Source of the DNA: Deltaproteobacteria bacterium
Lineage (GTDB): Bacteria; Desulfobacterota; Desulfovibrionia; Desulfovibrionales; Desulfovibrionaceae
NCBI GenBank assembly: GCA_031275645.1
Contig: JAISOL010000029.1
Coordinates: 1-42,020, forward strand
Reading direction: 5' to 3'
DNA: 42,020 nt
Position numbers and translations under genes: made by a program. Every line of letters starts with the position of its first letter. Positions within the stretch are counted from its first letter, which is position 1. The notes beneath the pieces are model-generated. The model saw only the letters and a list, made by a program, of their open reading frames with translations. It made no database searches and had not been told where the DNA came from. This document shows, piece by piece, positions 1 through 8,171 of the stretch.

Positions 1-108
1 ACTTTGCTCCATCTGCTGGGGTATGAAAATATCACTGAGGGGATAGAAATCCTCGCGGAAAACAAACAAACAGCACTGCGGCTCGTCAGATTCGGAAGAA
101 TTGAATGA
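1..108 (+). CDS. C-terminal fragment of an unidentified protein
   Basis: An open frame runs from the first base to a TGA at 106-108 and gives 35 residues; the gene begins outside the window. The end reads ITEGIEILAENKQTALRLV followed by RFGRIE. An 'E-G-(I/L)-x-x-L ... (R/L)-(L/V)-V' ending is common in zinc-dependent medium-chain dehydrogenases, and such an enzyme would fit next to a CoA-transferase, but 35 residues are too few to assign a family. The following gene starts 105 bases downstream after a possible promoter, so co-transcription is uncertain. Confidence 0.45.
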   Translation, partial: TLLHLLGYENITEGIEILAENKQTALRLVRFGRIE

Positions 109-142
109 CCCTGGGCGGGCGCGAAGTGACGAAAAAAAGCGA

Positions 143-171
143 TTGATACGGAGAGGGATTTGTATTAGATA
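143..171 (+). promoter_or_regulatory. possible sigma-70 promoter of the CoA-transferase operon
   Basis: TTGATA (143-148) is followed after 17 bases by TAGATA (166-171), in a locally AT-rich stretch just before the first CoA-transferase gene. No clear sigma-54 box of the kind used by E. coli ato genes was seen. The assignment rests on spacing and hexamers only. Confidence 0.28.
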
Positions 172-213
172 ACAGGTGATTTTTATATAAACTTTAATCA
201 ATTGGAGGTGGGT

Positions 214-861
214 ATGCCTGAAAAGATCACCCCGCAGCAAGCCGCGGCTCTGGTGCCTGACGGCGCTACCGTTATGCTCGGCGGATTTTTGGGTTGCGGC
301 AGTCCGCACACTATTCTCGAGGCCCTGATCGCCAGGGACGCCAAAAACCTTACTCTGATCGGCAACGACACGGCCAGCCCCGGTTTCAGCGTGGCCAGGC
401 TGGTCGAGCAGAAGCGCGTCAAAAAGCTTATCGTAAGCCATATAGGCACCAATCCCGCTTCCGGGGCGCAGTTGAACGAGGGCACTCTGGAAGTGGATCT
501 GGTCCCCCAGGGTTCCCTGGCCGAAAGGATACGCTCCGCCGGCGCCGGCCTGGGCGGCTTTCTCACTCCCACCGGAGTGGGCACGCCGGTGGAGGAAGGC
601 AAGCGCAAGATAAACATAGACGGCCGGGATTATCTGCTGGAACTACCTCTGCGGGCCGATGTGGCCCTGATCCGGGCCTGGAAGGCCGATGAAGCCGGGA
701 ACCTCGTCTACAGGCTGGCTGCCCGCAATTTTAACCCCCTCATGGCCACGGCCGCCGCTCTGGTGATTGCGGAGGCGGAGGAGATCGTTCCCGTGGGCGC
801 GCTGGATCCGGATCAGATTCATACTCCGGCCATTTTTGTAAACCATCTTGTACAGGCCTGA
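214..861 (+). CDS. atoD: acetate/acetoacetate CoA-transferase, alpha subunit
   Basis: This is subunit A of a heterodimeric family I CoA-transferase. With the next gene it moves CoA between acyl-CoA (acetyl- or butyryl-CoA) and short-chain acids such as acetoacetate, in the cytosol. The 215-residue length matches the family. The N-terminal MLGGFLGCGSP loop and the GLGGFLTPTGVGTPVEEGK signature near residues 109-127 are typical. The ATG at 214 is chosen because GGAGG lies at 204-208; an upstream in-frame TTG at 202 would place that ribosome-binding site inside the coding region. The beta subunit follows after 10 bases and two AtoE-type permeases after that, which supports a short-chain fatty acid role. 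The exact acyl substrate cannot be read from sequence. Confidence 0.9.
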   Translation: MPEKITPQQAAALVPDGATVMLGGFLGCGSPHTILEALIARDAKNLTLIGNDTASPGFSVARLVEQKRVKKLIVSHIGTNPASGAQLNEGTLEVDLVPQGSLAERIRSAGAGLGGFLTPTGVGTPVEEGKRKINIDGRDYLLELPLRADVALIRAWKADEAGNLVYRLAARNFNPLMATAAALVIAEAEEIVPVGALDPDQIHTPAIFVNHLVQA

Positions 862-871
862 GAGGTGAGAC

Positions 872-1519
872 ATGGATGCTAAAACCATTATAGCCAGACG
901 CGTGGGTCAGGAATTCTCCAACGGCGATTACGTCAACCTGGGCATAGGCATTCCCACTCTGGTGGCGGACAACCTGCCTCCGGGCGTGAAAATAACCCTG
1001 CACTCCGAAAACGGTTTTCTGGGCCTGGGGCCGGGTGCGGAAAAAGGCGGGGAGGATCGCGATCTCGTCAACGCCGGCGGCAAGTATGTGACCATGCTCC
1101 CGGGCGGATCCACCCTGGACAGCGCCGCTTCCTTCGCCATAGTTCGCGGAGGGCATATAAAGGCCACCGTTCTGGGCGCTCTGGAAGTGGATGAGGAAGG
1201 CAATCTGGCCAACTGGATCATTCCGGGCAAGATGACGCCGGGCATGGGCGGAGCCATGGATCTGGTGGTGGGAGCGCGCCGCGTGATCGTGGCCATGGAG
1301 CACACGGCCAAGGGCAAGCCCAAGATTCTGCCCAAGTGTACCCTGCCTTTGACCGCCGCCAAAGAGGTGGACATGATTGTCACTGAACTGGCGGTGTTTC
1401 AGTATCTGCCCCGTCTAACCCTTACCGAGCTGGCTCCGGGAGTGACCCCGGAACAGGTAAAGGAGGTCACCGCGGCCGCTTACGCCGTCTCTCCCGATCT
1501 GAAAACCATGAGTCTTTGA
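872..1519 (+). CDS. atoA: acetate/acetoacetate CoA-transferase, beta subunit
   Basis: This is subunit B of the same CoA-transferase. It carries the catalytic glutamate that forms the glutamyl-CoA thioester: the SENG motif at residues 45-48 puts the glutamate at 46, followed by the glycine-rich FLGLGPG. The GIGIPTLVADNLP stretch (residues 24-36) is also typical. Length (215 residues) is normal. GAGGTGAG stands directly before the ATG, and the gene starts 10 bases after subunit A, so the two are translated together. The two GC-rich hairpins after its stop separate it from the permease gene. Confidence 0.92.
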   Translation: MDAKTIIARRVGQEFSNGDYVNLGIGIPTLVADNLPPGVKITLHSENGFLGLGPGAEKGGEDRDLVNAGGKYVTMLPGGSTLDSAASFAIVRGGHIKATVLGALEVDEEGNLANWIIPGKMTPGMGGAMDLVVGARRVIVAMEHTAKGKPKILPKCTLPLTAAKEVDMIVTELAVFQYLPRLTLTELAPGVTPEQVKEVTAAAYAVSPDLKTMSL

Positions 1520-1525
1520 CGCATA

Positions 1526-1589
1526 TCCCGGCCGGGCCCTTCCAGGGATCTCCCGGCCGGGATGTCCCGCCGCGCCGGAAAAGGCGCGG
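1526..1589 (+). promoter_or_regulatory. two GC-rich hairpins between atoA and atoE
   Basis: The self-complementary 11-mer TCCCGGCCGGG occurs at 1526-1536 and again at 1551-1561, so the copies can pair with each other across a 14-base loop. A second hairpin follows at once: CCGCGCC (1570-1576), loop GGAAAA, GGCGCGG (1583-1589). Neither is followed by a T-run, so a classical terminator is unlikely. Transcript processing, stabilisation or attenuation between the enzyme and permease genes is an inference. Confidence 0.5.
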
Positions 1590-1657
1590 GCCGCGCGGAG
1601 GAAGAAGTCTTTCCGGCATGTTGCGCTGAACTGAATCTGTATCAAGAAGGAGTTCTT

Positions 1658-2980
1658 ATGAAATCTTTAGTGCGGGTTTTCGTCTCCATAATGCAGAAAT
1701 ATCTGCCCGATGCCTTCCTGTTCGCCGTCATCCTGACCTTCATCGCTTTTGTGGCCGCCTTCCTGCTCACGGACAAAGGAGTAATGGACATACTCCAGGC
1801 CTGGGGCAACGGGCTTTGGGGTCTGCTCGCCTTTGCCATGCAGATGATCCTGATTGTGGTCACCGGGCACACCATGGCCATCAGCCGGCCGGTCAAAAAA
1901 TTGCTGGCCACCCTGGCCTCCATCCCCAAGACCCCGGCCGGCGCGGCCATGCTCTGTTCCTTTGTGGCCGGCATCTGCAGCTGGATTAACTGGGGTTTCG
2001 GGCTGATCGTGGCCGCCCTGCTGGCCCGCGAGCTCTCCCGCAGGGTCAGTGACCTGGATTACGGCTACGTGGTCGCCTCCGGTTACGCCGGTTTTGTGGT
2101 CTGGCACGCGGGGATTTCCGGTTCCATACCCCTGGCCGTGGCCACCAAGGGGCATCTGGTGGAGAAGCTCACCGGGCTTATTCCCACCGCGGAAACGATC
2201 TTCTCCGGCCCCAACCTGATCATTTCCGGGCTGATGATTCTTTCCCTCCCCGTTCTCTTCAAGTTCATGTGCCCCACGGGGAGCGACGTGCGCGTGGTGG
2301 ACCCTGCCCTGCTGGTGGAACCCGAGGAACCCAAGGAGCCGGCGGTGAAGACCCTGGCCCAGAAGCTGGAATACTCGCGCGTCATCACCCTCGTGCTCGG
2401 CCTCATGGGCGTGGTCTATCTGCTGCGCTACTTCTACACCAACGGAGCCATGAACCTCTCCCTGAACATAGTCATCTTCGTCTTCATGTGGGCCGGCATT
2501 ATTCTGCACGGCACGCCCATAGCCTATGTCCGGGCCGTGAACGAGGCCATCAAGGGAGCCGGGGGGATCGCGGTGCAGTTCCCCCTCTACGGCGGCATCC
2601 AGGGCATCATGATCGGCACCGGCCTGGCCGGGATTGTCGCCCAGTGGTTCATCTCCTTTTCCACTGAGGTGACCTTCCCCCTCTTCACCTTCATCGCCGG
2701 CGGGGTCATCAACTTCTTCGTGCCTTCCGGCGGCGGCCAGTGGGTGGTGCAGGGCCCCATCAACATTCCGGCCGGCATAGAGCTGGGCGTGAGTTCGGCC
2801 AAAGTGGCCATGAGCATAGCTTACGGCGACCAGTGGACCAACATGATCCAGCCTTTCTGGGCTCTGCCCCTGCTGGGCATAGCCAAGCTCGGGCCCAAGG
2901 ACATCATGGGCTACTGCGTCATGGTGCTGCTGGCGACCGGCGTGATTATGGCCGCCGGCCTGCTCCTTATTCCCTGGTAG
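1658..2980 (+). CDS. atoE: short-chain fatty acid permease, AtoE family (copy 1)
   Basis: This is a polytopic inner-membrane protein of the AtoE short-chain fatty acid transporter family, 440 residues, the usual length. It has long hydrophobic segments throughout and the family-typical stretches WINWGFGLIVAALLARE and FFVPSGGGQWVVQGP near residues 110 and 350. It probably imports butyrate, acetoacetate or related acids, which the adjacent CoA-transferase activates. The ATG at 1658 is preceded by AAGGAG; an in-frame ATG at 1562 would add 32 Arg/Ala-rich residues encoded by the upstream hairpins and is rejected. A paralogue about 90% identical lies 211 bases downstream. Substrate specificity is inferred from family and context. 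Confidence 0.88.
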   Translation: MKSLVRVFVSIMQKYLPDAFLFAVILTFIAFVAAFLLTDKGVMDILQAWGNGLWGLLAFAMQMILIVVTGHTMAISRPVKKLLATLASIPKTPAGAAMLCSFVAGICSWINWGFGLIVAALLARELSRRVSDLDYGYVVASGYAGFVVWHAGISGSIPLAVATKGHLVEKLTGLIPTAETIFSGPNLIISGLMILSLPVLFKFMCPTGSDVRVVDPALLVEPEEPKEPAVKTLAQKLEYSRVITLVLGLMGVVYLLRYFYTNGAMNLSLNIVIFVFMWAGIILHGTPIAYVRAVNEAIKGAGGIAVQFPLYGGIQGIMIGTGLAGIVAQWFISFSTEVTFPLFTFIAGGVINFFVPSGGGQWVVQGPINIPAGIELGVSSAKVAMSIAYGDQWTNMIQPFWALPLLGIAKLGPKDIMGYCVMVLLATGVIMAAGLLLIPW

Positions 2981-3103
2981 AAAAAGCGCCGCTTCGCCGG
3001 ACCGTGAAGTCGCTTGTTATGCGCTTGCTTTCCGGTTCGATTTAAGCGGCGGTCATTAAAAAGCGCGCTGTCGGCTATTCTTTTTTCAGCCAGACAGAAA
3101 CCA

Positions 3104-3127
3104 CCGCTTCCGCTGTGGCGGAAGCGG
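3104..3127 (+). promoter_or_regulatory. perfect 10-bp hairpin between the two atoE copies
   Basis: CCGCTTCCGC (3104-3113), loop TGTG, and GCGGAAGCGG (3118-3127) form a perfect stem in the 211-base spacer between the permease genes. The T-run (TTTTTT, 3081-3086) lies upstream of the stem, so it is not a plus-strand Rho-independent terminator. No clear promoter for the second copy was found in the spacer. Confidence 0.5.
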
Positions 3128-3191
3128 CCGTATCCGGGTCGAATGTGGAACGTCGCCGGGCATCATACCCGTATGCTGAGAAGGAGTTTTC

Positions 3192-4514
3192 ATGAAAGCT
3201 TTGGTACGGATTTTAGTCTCCATCATGCAGAAATATCTGCCTGACGCCTTCCTCTTCGCCGTCATTCTGACCTTCGTCTCTTTTTTGGGCGCCTTCGCGC
3301 TTACGGACAAGGGAGTAATGGACATACTCCAGGCCTGGGGCGACGGGCTCTGGGGACTGCTCGGCTTTTCCATGCAGATGATCCTGATTGTGGTCACCGG
3401 GCACACCATGGCCATCAGCCGGCCTATAAAAAAACTGCTGGCGACTCTGGCTTCCATCCCCAAGACCCCGGCCGGCGCGGCCGCGCTCTGCTCCTTTGTG
3501 GCCGGCATCTGCTTCTGGATTAACTGGGGTTTCGGGCTGATCGTGGCCGCCCTGCTGGCCCGCGAGCTGGCCCGCCGGGTCAGGGGCCTGGATTACGGCT
3601 ATGTGGTGGCCTCCGGCTACACCGGCCTTGTGGTCTGGCACGGAGGGCTTTCCGGTTCCATCCCCCTGGCCGTGGCCACCAAGGGGCATCTGGTGGAGAA
3701 GCTCACCGGGATCATCCCCACCACGGAAACCATCTTCACGGGCCCCAACCTGATCATTTGCGGGGTGACGATCCTCGCCCTGCCCGTTCTTTTCAAGTTC
3801 ATGTGCCCCACGGGGAGCGACGTGCATGTGGTGGACCCCGCCCTGCTGGTGGACCCCGAGGAACCTAAGGAACCGGCGGTGAAGACCCTGGCCCAGAAGC
3901 TGGAATACTCGCGCGTCGTCACCCTTGTGCTCGGCCTCATGGGCGTGGTCTATCTGCTGCGCTACTTCTATGTTAACGGAGCCATGAATCTCTCCCTGAA
4001 CATAGTCATCTTCGTCTTCATGTGGGCCGGCATCATTCTGCACGGCACGCCCATATCCTACGTCCGGGCCGTGAACGAGGCCATCAAGGGGGCCGGGGGG
4101 ATCGCGGTGCAGTTCCCCCTTTACAGCGGCATCCAGGGCATCATGATCGGCACCGGCCTGGCCGGGATTGTCGCCCAGTGGTTCATCTCCTTCTCCACCG
4201 AGCTGACCTTTCCGCTCTTCACCTTCATCGCCGGCGGGATCATCAACTTCTTCGTGCCTTCCGGCGGCGGCCAGTGGGTGGTGCAGGGGCCCATCAACAT
4301 TCCGGCCGGCATAGAGCTGGGCGTGAGCTCGGCCAAGGTGGCCATGAGCATAGCTTACGGCGACCAGTGGACCAACCTGATCCAGCCCTTCTGGGCTCTG
4401 CCCCTGCTGGGTATAGCCAAGCTCGGGGCCAAGGACATCATGGGCTACTGCGCCATGGCCCTTGTGCTGACCGGCGTGATTTACGGCGCCGGTCTGCTCT
4501 TTCTTCCCTGGTAG
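3192..4514 (+). CDS. atoE: short-chain fatty acid permease, AtoE family (copy 2)
   Basis: This second AtoE-type permease, 440 residues, aligns end to end without gaps with copy 1. By eye about 45 residues differ, so identity is about 90%. Differences concentrate in the first 40 residues, in the segment around residues 100-210 and in the last 25; the block at about 215-345 is nearly unchanged. The ATG at 3192 is preceded by AAGGAG. A strong terminator follows, so this is the last gene of the operon. Two permeases may differ in substrate (for example butyrate versus acetoacetate), or this may be a recent duplication for dosage; sequence alone does not decide. Confidence 0.88.
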   Translation: MKALVRILVSIMQKYLPDAFLFAVILTFVSFLGAFALTDKGVMDILQAWGDGLWGLLGFSMQMILIVVTGHTMAISRPIKKLLATLASIPKTPAGAAALCSFVAGICFWINWGFGLIVAALLARELARRVRGLDYGYVVASGYTGLVVWHGGLSGSIPLAVATKGHLVEKLTGIIPTTETIFTGPNLIICGVTILALPVLFKFMCPTGSDVHVVDPALLVDPEEPKEPAVKTLAQKLEYSRVVTLVLGLMGVVYLLRYFYVNGAMNLSLNIVIFVFMWAGIILHGTPISYVRAVNEAIKGAGGIAVQFPLYSGIQGIMIGTGLAGIVAQWFISFSTELTFPLFTFIAGGIINFFVPSGGGQWVVQGPINIPAGIELGVSSAKVAMSIAYGDQWTNLIQPFWALPLLGIAKLGAKDIMGYCAMALVLTGVIYGAGLLFLPW

Positions 4515-4560
4515 AAAAGCGCGCCGGCGCAAGGCGTATACGCCCCGCCGGGATTGAGAA

Positions 4561-4597
4561 AAGCCCCTTCCACCGCCGCGGAGAAGGGGCTTTTTTT
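4561..4597 (+). terminator. Rho-independent terminator after the ato operon
   Basis: AAGCCCCTTC (4561-4570) pairs with GAAGGGGCTT and is followed by seven T (4591-4597). In reverse the same stem ends in TTTTC, so it can also stop minus-strand transcription arriving from the OmpA-domain gene at 4635. Confidence 0.9.
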
Positions 4598-4602
4598 GGG
4601 GG

Positions 4603-4624
4603 GCCGGGGCATTAACGCCCCGGC
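4603..4624. terminator. GC-rich hairpin between convergent genes
   Basis: GCCGGGGC (4603-4610), loop ATTAAC, and GCCCCGGC (4617-4624) make a perfect 8-bp stem directly downstream of the stop of the minus-strand gene. It sits between that stop and the bidirectional terminator and has no T-run of its own. It may strengthen termination or block 3' decay. Confidence 0.5.
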
Positions 4625-4634
4625 GACCTCCAGC

Positions 4635-5663
4635 TTAATTCTGGAGCAATATTTCTATCCGGCGGTTCTGGTGCCGGCCTTCGGCCGTGGAATTGTCGTA
4701 CTTGTGGGATTCACCCCTGCCTGTGCTCCGGAGCACGCTCGCGGCGGGAACTCCCTTCTGGAGGAGGTAGGCGCGGACCGCGTCGGCGCGGCGCTGGGAG
4801 AGGCCCGCGTTGTAGGCGTCGTCGCCGGTGGAGTCCGTCCAGCCTTCAATGGCGATGGAAGAGTTTTGTCCGGAGGAGAGCAGTATGCCGCTGGCTTCAT
4901 CCAGAATGGCCCTGGCCTGATCGTCCAGCGCGGAGGAATCGAAGGAGAAATTCACGTTCTTAATGGAGGCGCCCGCCGGAACGCTGGGGGCGGCGGTCTG
5001 CTCTACCGTATAGAAGACATCCCGCACGAATTGATCAACGGCGTCCTGGCTTTGCAGCAGGGAGGCCCCGTCCGTTTTGACCGTGCAGTTGGTCAGGGCG
5101 GCGATTTTGTCCAGGGTGGCCTGGCCCGCGGGAGAGTCGGCCAGGGAGATGACGTGCAGGCACAACAGAGCCTGGCTGTTGATCAGGGCGGAGGCTTCCT
5201 CCACCGGATCGGTGCCGGAATTGGAATCGCCGTCACTGACCAGGATTACGGCGGTGGGACGATCCAGGAGCAGATAATCCGGGGCAACGGATTTGATGCC
5301 CTCGCCCAGGGGGGTAAGGCGTCCGAAGACTTCGCCCTTGTCATTCAGGGAGGCGATGGCCTTGGCGAAGTCCTCCCGCAGCCATTTGCCGGCCGGAGCG
5401 ACTGTGGAGACGGGGCCGAAAGTATGCAGGGAGCTTTCATAGCCCAGATCGGGAATGGAATTGTTCACTCTGGTCATAATGTCCTTGGCCAGAGTCATTT
5501 TGACTCCCTGCAGCCCGCTGCTTTCCAGCATCATGGAACCGGAGTAGTCCACAAGAAAGTCAAAACTGTCAACCTTGCGGACAAGAGTCTGGGCCGCGCT
5601 CGCAAAGGCGGTCAGCCCCACAAGAAATACGCTCGCCAGAGCAAGAATGCGTAAATGTCTCAT
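4635..5663 (-). CDS. exported VWA-domain protein with C-terminal OmpA domain
   Basis: The 342-residue protein has a signal peptide (MRHLRILALASVFLVGLTAF, predicted cleavage after ASA). A von Willebrand A domain follows, with the metal-site motif DYSGSM near residue 41 and LVSDGDSNSG near residue 150. A C-terminal OmpA/MotB peptidoglycan-binding domain occupies about residues 230-342 (INVNFSFDSSALDDQ order, GWTDSTGDDAYN, LSQRRADAVRAYL, NRRIEI). It is probably a periplasmic, peptidoglycan-anchored protein; its partner is unknown. The ATG at 5663 is preceded by GGAGG; an in-frame TTG four codons upstream would overlap that site. One copy of the dispersed 50-base repeat lies just upstream. Family architecture is clear, biological role is not. 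Confidence 0.85.
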   Translation of the reverse strand: MRHLRILALASVFLVGLTAFASAAQTLVRKVDSFDFLVDYSGSMMLESSGLQGVKMTLAKDIMTRVNNSIPDLGYESSLHTFGPVSTVAPAGKWLREDFAKAIASLNDKGEVFGRLTPLGEGIKSVAPDYLLLDRPTAVILVSDGDSNSGTDPVEEASALINSQALLCLHVISLADSPAGQATLDKIAALTNCTVKTDGASLLQSQDAVDQFVRDVFYTVEQTAAPSVPAGASIKNVNFSFDSSALDDQARAILDEASGILLSSGQNSSIAIEGWTDSTGDDAYNAGLSQRRADAVRAYLLQKGVPAASVLRSTGRGESHKYDNSTAEGRHQNRRIEILLQN

Positions 5664-5681
5664 CGTATCCTCCAAGTTAAA

Positions 5682-5731
5682 GTTTCAATCCGCAACCGGC
5701 TCCATACACCGGACGACTCCGCCCGGCGGAC
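5682..5731 (-). repeat. dispersed intergenic repeat, copy 1 (CRISPR-repeat-like end)
   Basis: The plus strand reads GTTTCAATCCGCAACCGGC..., and the reverse complement ends in GCGGATTGAAAC. A second copy at 32213-32262 matches over about 46 positions with six differences. In both cases the ATTGAAAC end points toward, and lies within 20 bases of, the start of a minus-strand gene. The inner part contains short inverted repeats (CCGG...CCGG and CCGCCCGGCGG). Only a single unit is present, so this is not an array. Confidence 0.6.
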
Positions 5732-5847
5732 AGGAGCCGGGTGGACTGTTCCCTTCCCTGAAGAAAGAGATTTCCCCGGATGGTAGGCCCGACTTCGCAG
5801 GGCGTCAAGCGCTAATCTTGTCCCCGCGCCGGGAGCCCGCCGCGGGC

Positions 5848-8151
5848 TCACCGCCCCGGCTCACGCTTCCTTTCTTCCGTATAAAAGTTGATCAGCGAAC
5901 CGGCCAGCAGGATTTGTTTTTCTTCCTCCGTAAGAGGGTCGAGGCGCAGGCTGAGGGGAGTTTTTATCCCGTCACGCAGGAGAAAGGCCCGTATTTCCTT
6001 CAGTCCCAGGCGCACGGCTTCGCGGGCCGCCGGGATGAAAAAGCGGTCGCCGACCCGCGGCCGGCATTCTTCCAGGCCGGCGAGGCGCAGAGGAAGCAGG
6101 CCCCAGTTGATCAGGTTGCTGCGGTAGCGTTTGGTGGCGTAATCCACAGCCAGGTTGGCCCAGCCGCCCAGCACCTTCTGGCAGGAAGCCGCTTGTTCGC
6201 GGGCGGAGCCGTCGCCGGGCCTGAGCGCGAAGATCAGGCTCCCTATGCCCAGATTCGCCCCGGAGGAGGGGAGGGAGTTTTCGCGCAGGAGGTCCAGGAC
6301 GGCCCGCAAGGCGGGGGAGGCTGGCCGGGGGGCCGCGCTTTCCCCGGCTTTCCTCTCCTTTTCCAGGGCCAGGATGTCCCTGGCCCGGCCCACATAGCCG
6401 GGGTCCTTGCGCCCGAGCGTGAACTCGGCCAGGCGCAGGGGGTTGGAGCGGTAGGAAGAGGTTTCTCCCGAGGGGATCAGTTCGTCCGTGGTGGTGACTT
6501 CATCGTAGATGGCCGCGGCGGCGATCAGGAGAAGATTCTCCGGCAGAGGGTCCAAGGGAGGCCAGTCGGCGATGTTGGGGCCGAAGACGAGCCTTTCCCT
6601 GGGGCGGGGCCTGCCGAAGCCCCGGTAGACCCGTTGGGCGTAAATTCCGGGGTCAAATACATAGCTTTCTTCCAGCCCTCCTTCCTCGGGGGGAAAGTCC
6701 GTCTGGTCGGCCGCGGTCAGAAGGCCGCCGCGCAGGGCGGTGGCGGCTATGGAGCGGGAGTCGAGCAGGGCGGTGAAGGCCATTTGCCCGTTTCCCGGTT
6801 GGGAGCCTTCGCGGTTGGGGAAATTTCTGGTGGCGTGGCGGAGGGAAAAGCCGTTGTTTCCGGGCACGTCCCCGGCTCCGAAGCAGGGGCCGCAGAAGGC
6901 GGTGCGCAACACGGCGCCGCTCTCCGCGAGGGAAGCGGCGGCCCCGTTTTTGAGCAGAGCCAGGAAGACGGGCTGGCTGGCCGGGTAAACGGAAAGGGCG
7001 AAGCCTGGGTTTCCGGCGCTTTTGCCGGCCAGAAAGCGGGAGGCCAGGAGTATGTTTTCGTAGCCGCCGCCGGCGCAACCGGCGATAATCGCCTGATCCG
7101 CGCGGAATTCCCCCCGGCGGAACTTCCGGCGCAAGCGGGGGGGCCGGGAAAGCTCCCCGGCATGGGCGCGGCTTTCCCTTTCCACTTCGGCCAGGAGATC
7201 CTCGGCGTTTTCCAGAAAGGTGCGTATGCTGTAAGCGTTGCTCGGGTGAAAGGGCAGGGCGATCATGGGTTCGGCCATACCCAGGTCCACTTCCGCCACG
7301 AGATCGTAATACGCGCCTTCTTCAGGGCGCAGTTCCAGGTAGTCCTCTTCCCTTCCGTGCAGGGCCAGATATTTTTTCACCCGGCCGTCGGTCTGCCAGA
7401 TGGAGGAAAGGCAGGCGGTTTCCGTGCTCATCACGTCTATGCCCAGGCGATATTCCGTGGAGAGGAAAGGCAGGGCCGGACCGAAAAATTCCAGGATGCG
7501 GTTTTTGACCAGGCCTTTAGGAAAGAGGGCGCGGATCAGGGCCAGGGCTATATCCTGCGGCCCCACTCCGGCGCGGGGGCGCCCTTTCAGATAAACGGCC
7601 GCCACTTCCGGGCGCCCGATTTCGTAACCGCGGTTCAGGAGCTGCTTCACGAGTTCCGGGCCGCCTTCGCCTATGCCCAGCGTGCCCAGGGCCCCATAGC
7701 GGGTATGGCTGTCCGAGCCCAGGATCATCCTGCCGCCCCCGGCCAGTCTTTCCCGCACATACTGGTGGATGACGGCCAGATGCGGGGGGACGAACTCCCC
7801 GCCGTATCTGCGGGCCGCGGAAAGCCCGAAGTTGTGGTCGTCCTCGTTGATGGTGCCGCCCACGGCGCACAGGCTGTTGTGGCAGTTGGTCAGCACGTAG
7901 GGCAGGGGGAAGGCTTCCAGCCCGCTGGCTCTGGCCGTCTGCACTATGCCCACATAGGTGATGTCGTGCGAGGCCAGGGCGTCGAAGCGCAGTTCCAGCC
8001 TGTCCGTCCTGCCGGAAAGGTTGTGCTTTTCCAGGATGCGCCAGGCCATTGTGCCCCGGAAGCCTTCCGGCTTTCCGGCGCGCAGGGCCTCCGGGGAGCT
8101 GTCGGGAACTCCGCGGCGCAACACCCCTCCTTGTTCGTGCAGGGTAATCAT
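5848..8151 (-). CDS. aconitase-superfamily hydratase (YbhJ type)
   Basis: This 767-residue protein has the aconitase layout: a catalytic alpha/beta region with a 4Fe-4S site, then a swivel domain from about residue 620. Visible motifs are GSDSHT (145-150), the cluster cysteine at 359 (AGCAGGG), and CGPC at 420-423, giving the three expected Fe-S ligands. Overall it resembles E. coli YbhJ, a hydratase whose substrate is unknown, more than the main aconitases. The reaction is therefore probably hydration/dehydration of a hydroxy-acid, but the substrate is not known. A GAGGAAAA site precedes the ATG. The TetR gene ends 20 bases upstream on the same strand, so the two are likely co-transcribed and the hydratase substrate could be linked to the TetR ligand (inference). 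Confidence 0.82.
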   Translation of the reverse strand: MITLHEQGGVLRRGVPDSSPEALRAGKPEGFRGTMAWRILEKHNLSGRTDRLELRFDALASHDITYVGIVQTARASGLEAFPLPYVLTNCHNSLCAVGGTINEDDHNFGLSAARRYGGEFVPPHLAVIHQYVRERLAGGGRMILGSDSHTRYGALGTLGIGEGGPELVKQLLNRGYEIGRPEVAAVYLKGRPRAGVGPQDIALALIRALFPKGLVKNRILEFFGPALPFLSTEYRLGIDVMSTETACLSSIWQTDGRVKKYLALHGREEDYLELRPEEGAYYDLVAEVDLGMAEPMIALPFHPSNAYSIRTFLENAEDLLAEVERESRAHAGELSRPPRLRRKFRRGEFRADQAIIAGCAGGGYENILLASRFLAGKSAGNPGFALSVYPASQPVFLALLKNGAAASLAESGAVLRTAFCGPCFGAGDVPGNNGFSLRHATRNFPNREGSQPGNGQMAFTALLDSRSIAATALRGGLLTAADQTDFPPEEGGLEESYVFDPGIYAQRVYRGFGRPRPRERLVFGPNIADWPPLDPLPENLLLIAAAAIYDEVTTTDELIPSGETSSYRSNPLRLAEFTLGRKDPGYVGRARDILALEKERKAGESAAPRPASPALRAVLDLLRENSLPSSGANLGIGSLIFALRPGDGSAREQAASCQKVLGGWANLAVDYATKRYRSNLINWGLLPLRLAGLEECRPRVGDRFFIPAAREAVRLGLKEIRAFLLRDGIKTPLSLRLDPLTEEEKQILLAGSLINFYTEERKREPGR

Positions 8152-8171
8152 GTTTTTTCCTCGGGCGCTTT

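Noticed and set aside
109-213. Sigma-54 promoter for the CoA-transferase operon, as in E. coli ato
   Set aside because: No TGGC...TTGC pair with correct spacing was found in the spacer.
1562-1657. N-terminal extension of the first AtoE permease from an ATG at 1562
   Set aside because: It translates the GC hairpins into an Arg/Ala-rich tail absent from the paralogue. The ATG at 1658 has AAGGAG and matches the second copy's start.
3020-3060. tRNA-like GGTTCGA sequence in the spacer between the atoE copies
   Set aside because: No acceptor stem, anticodon arm or CCA-compatible ending surrounds it.
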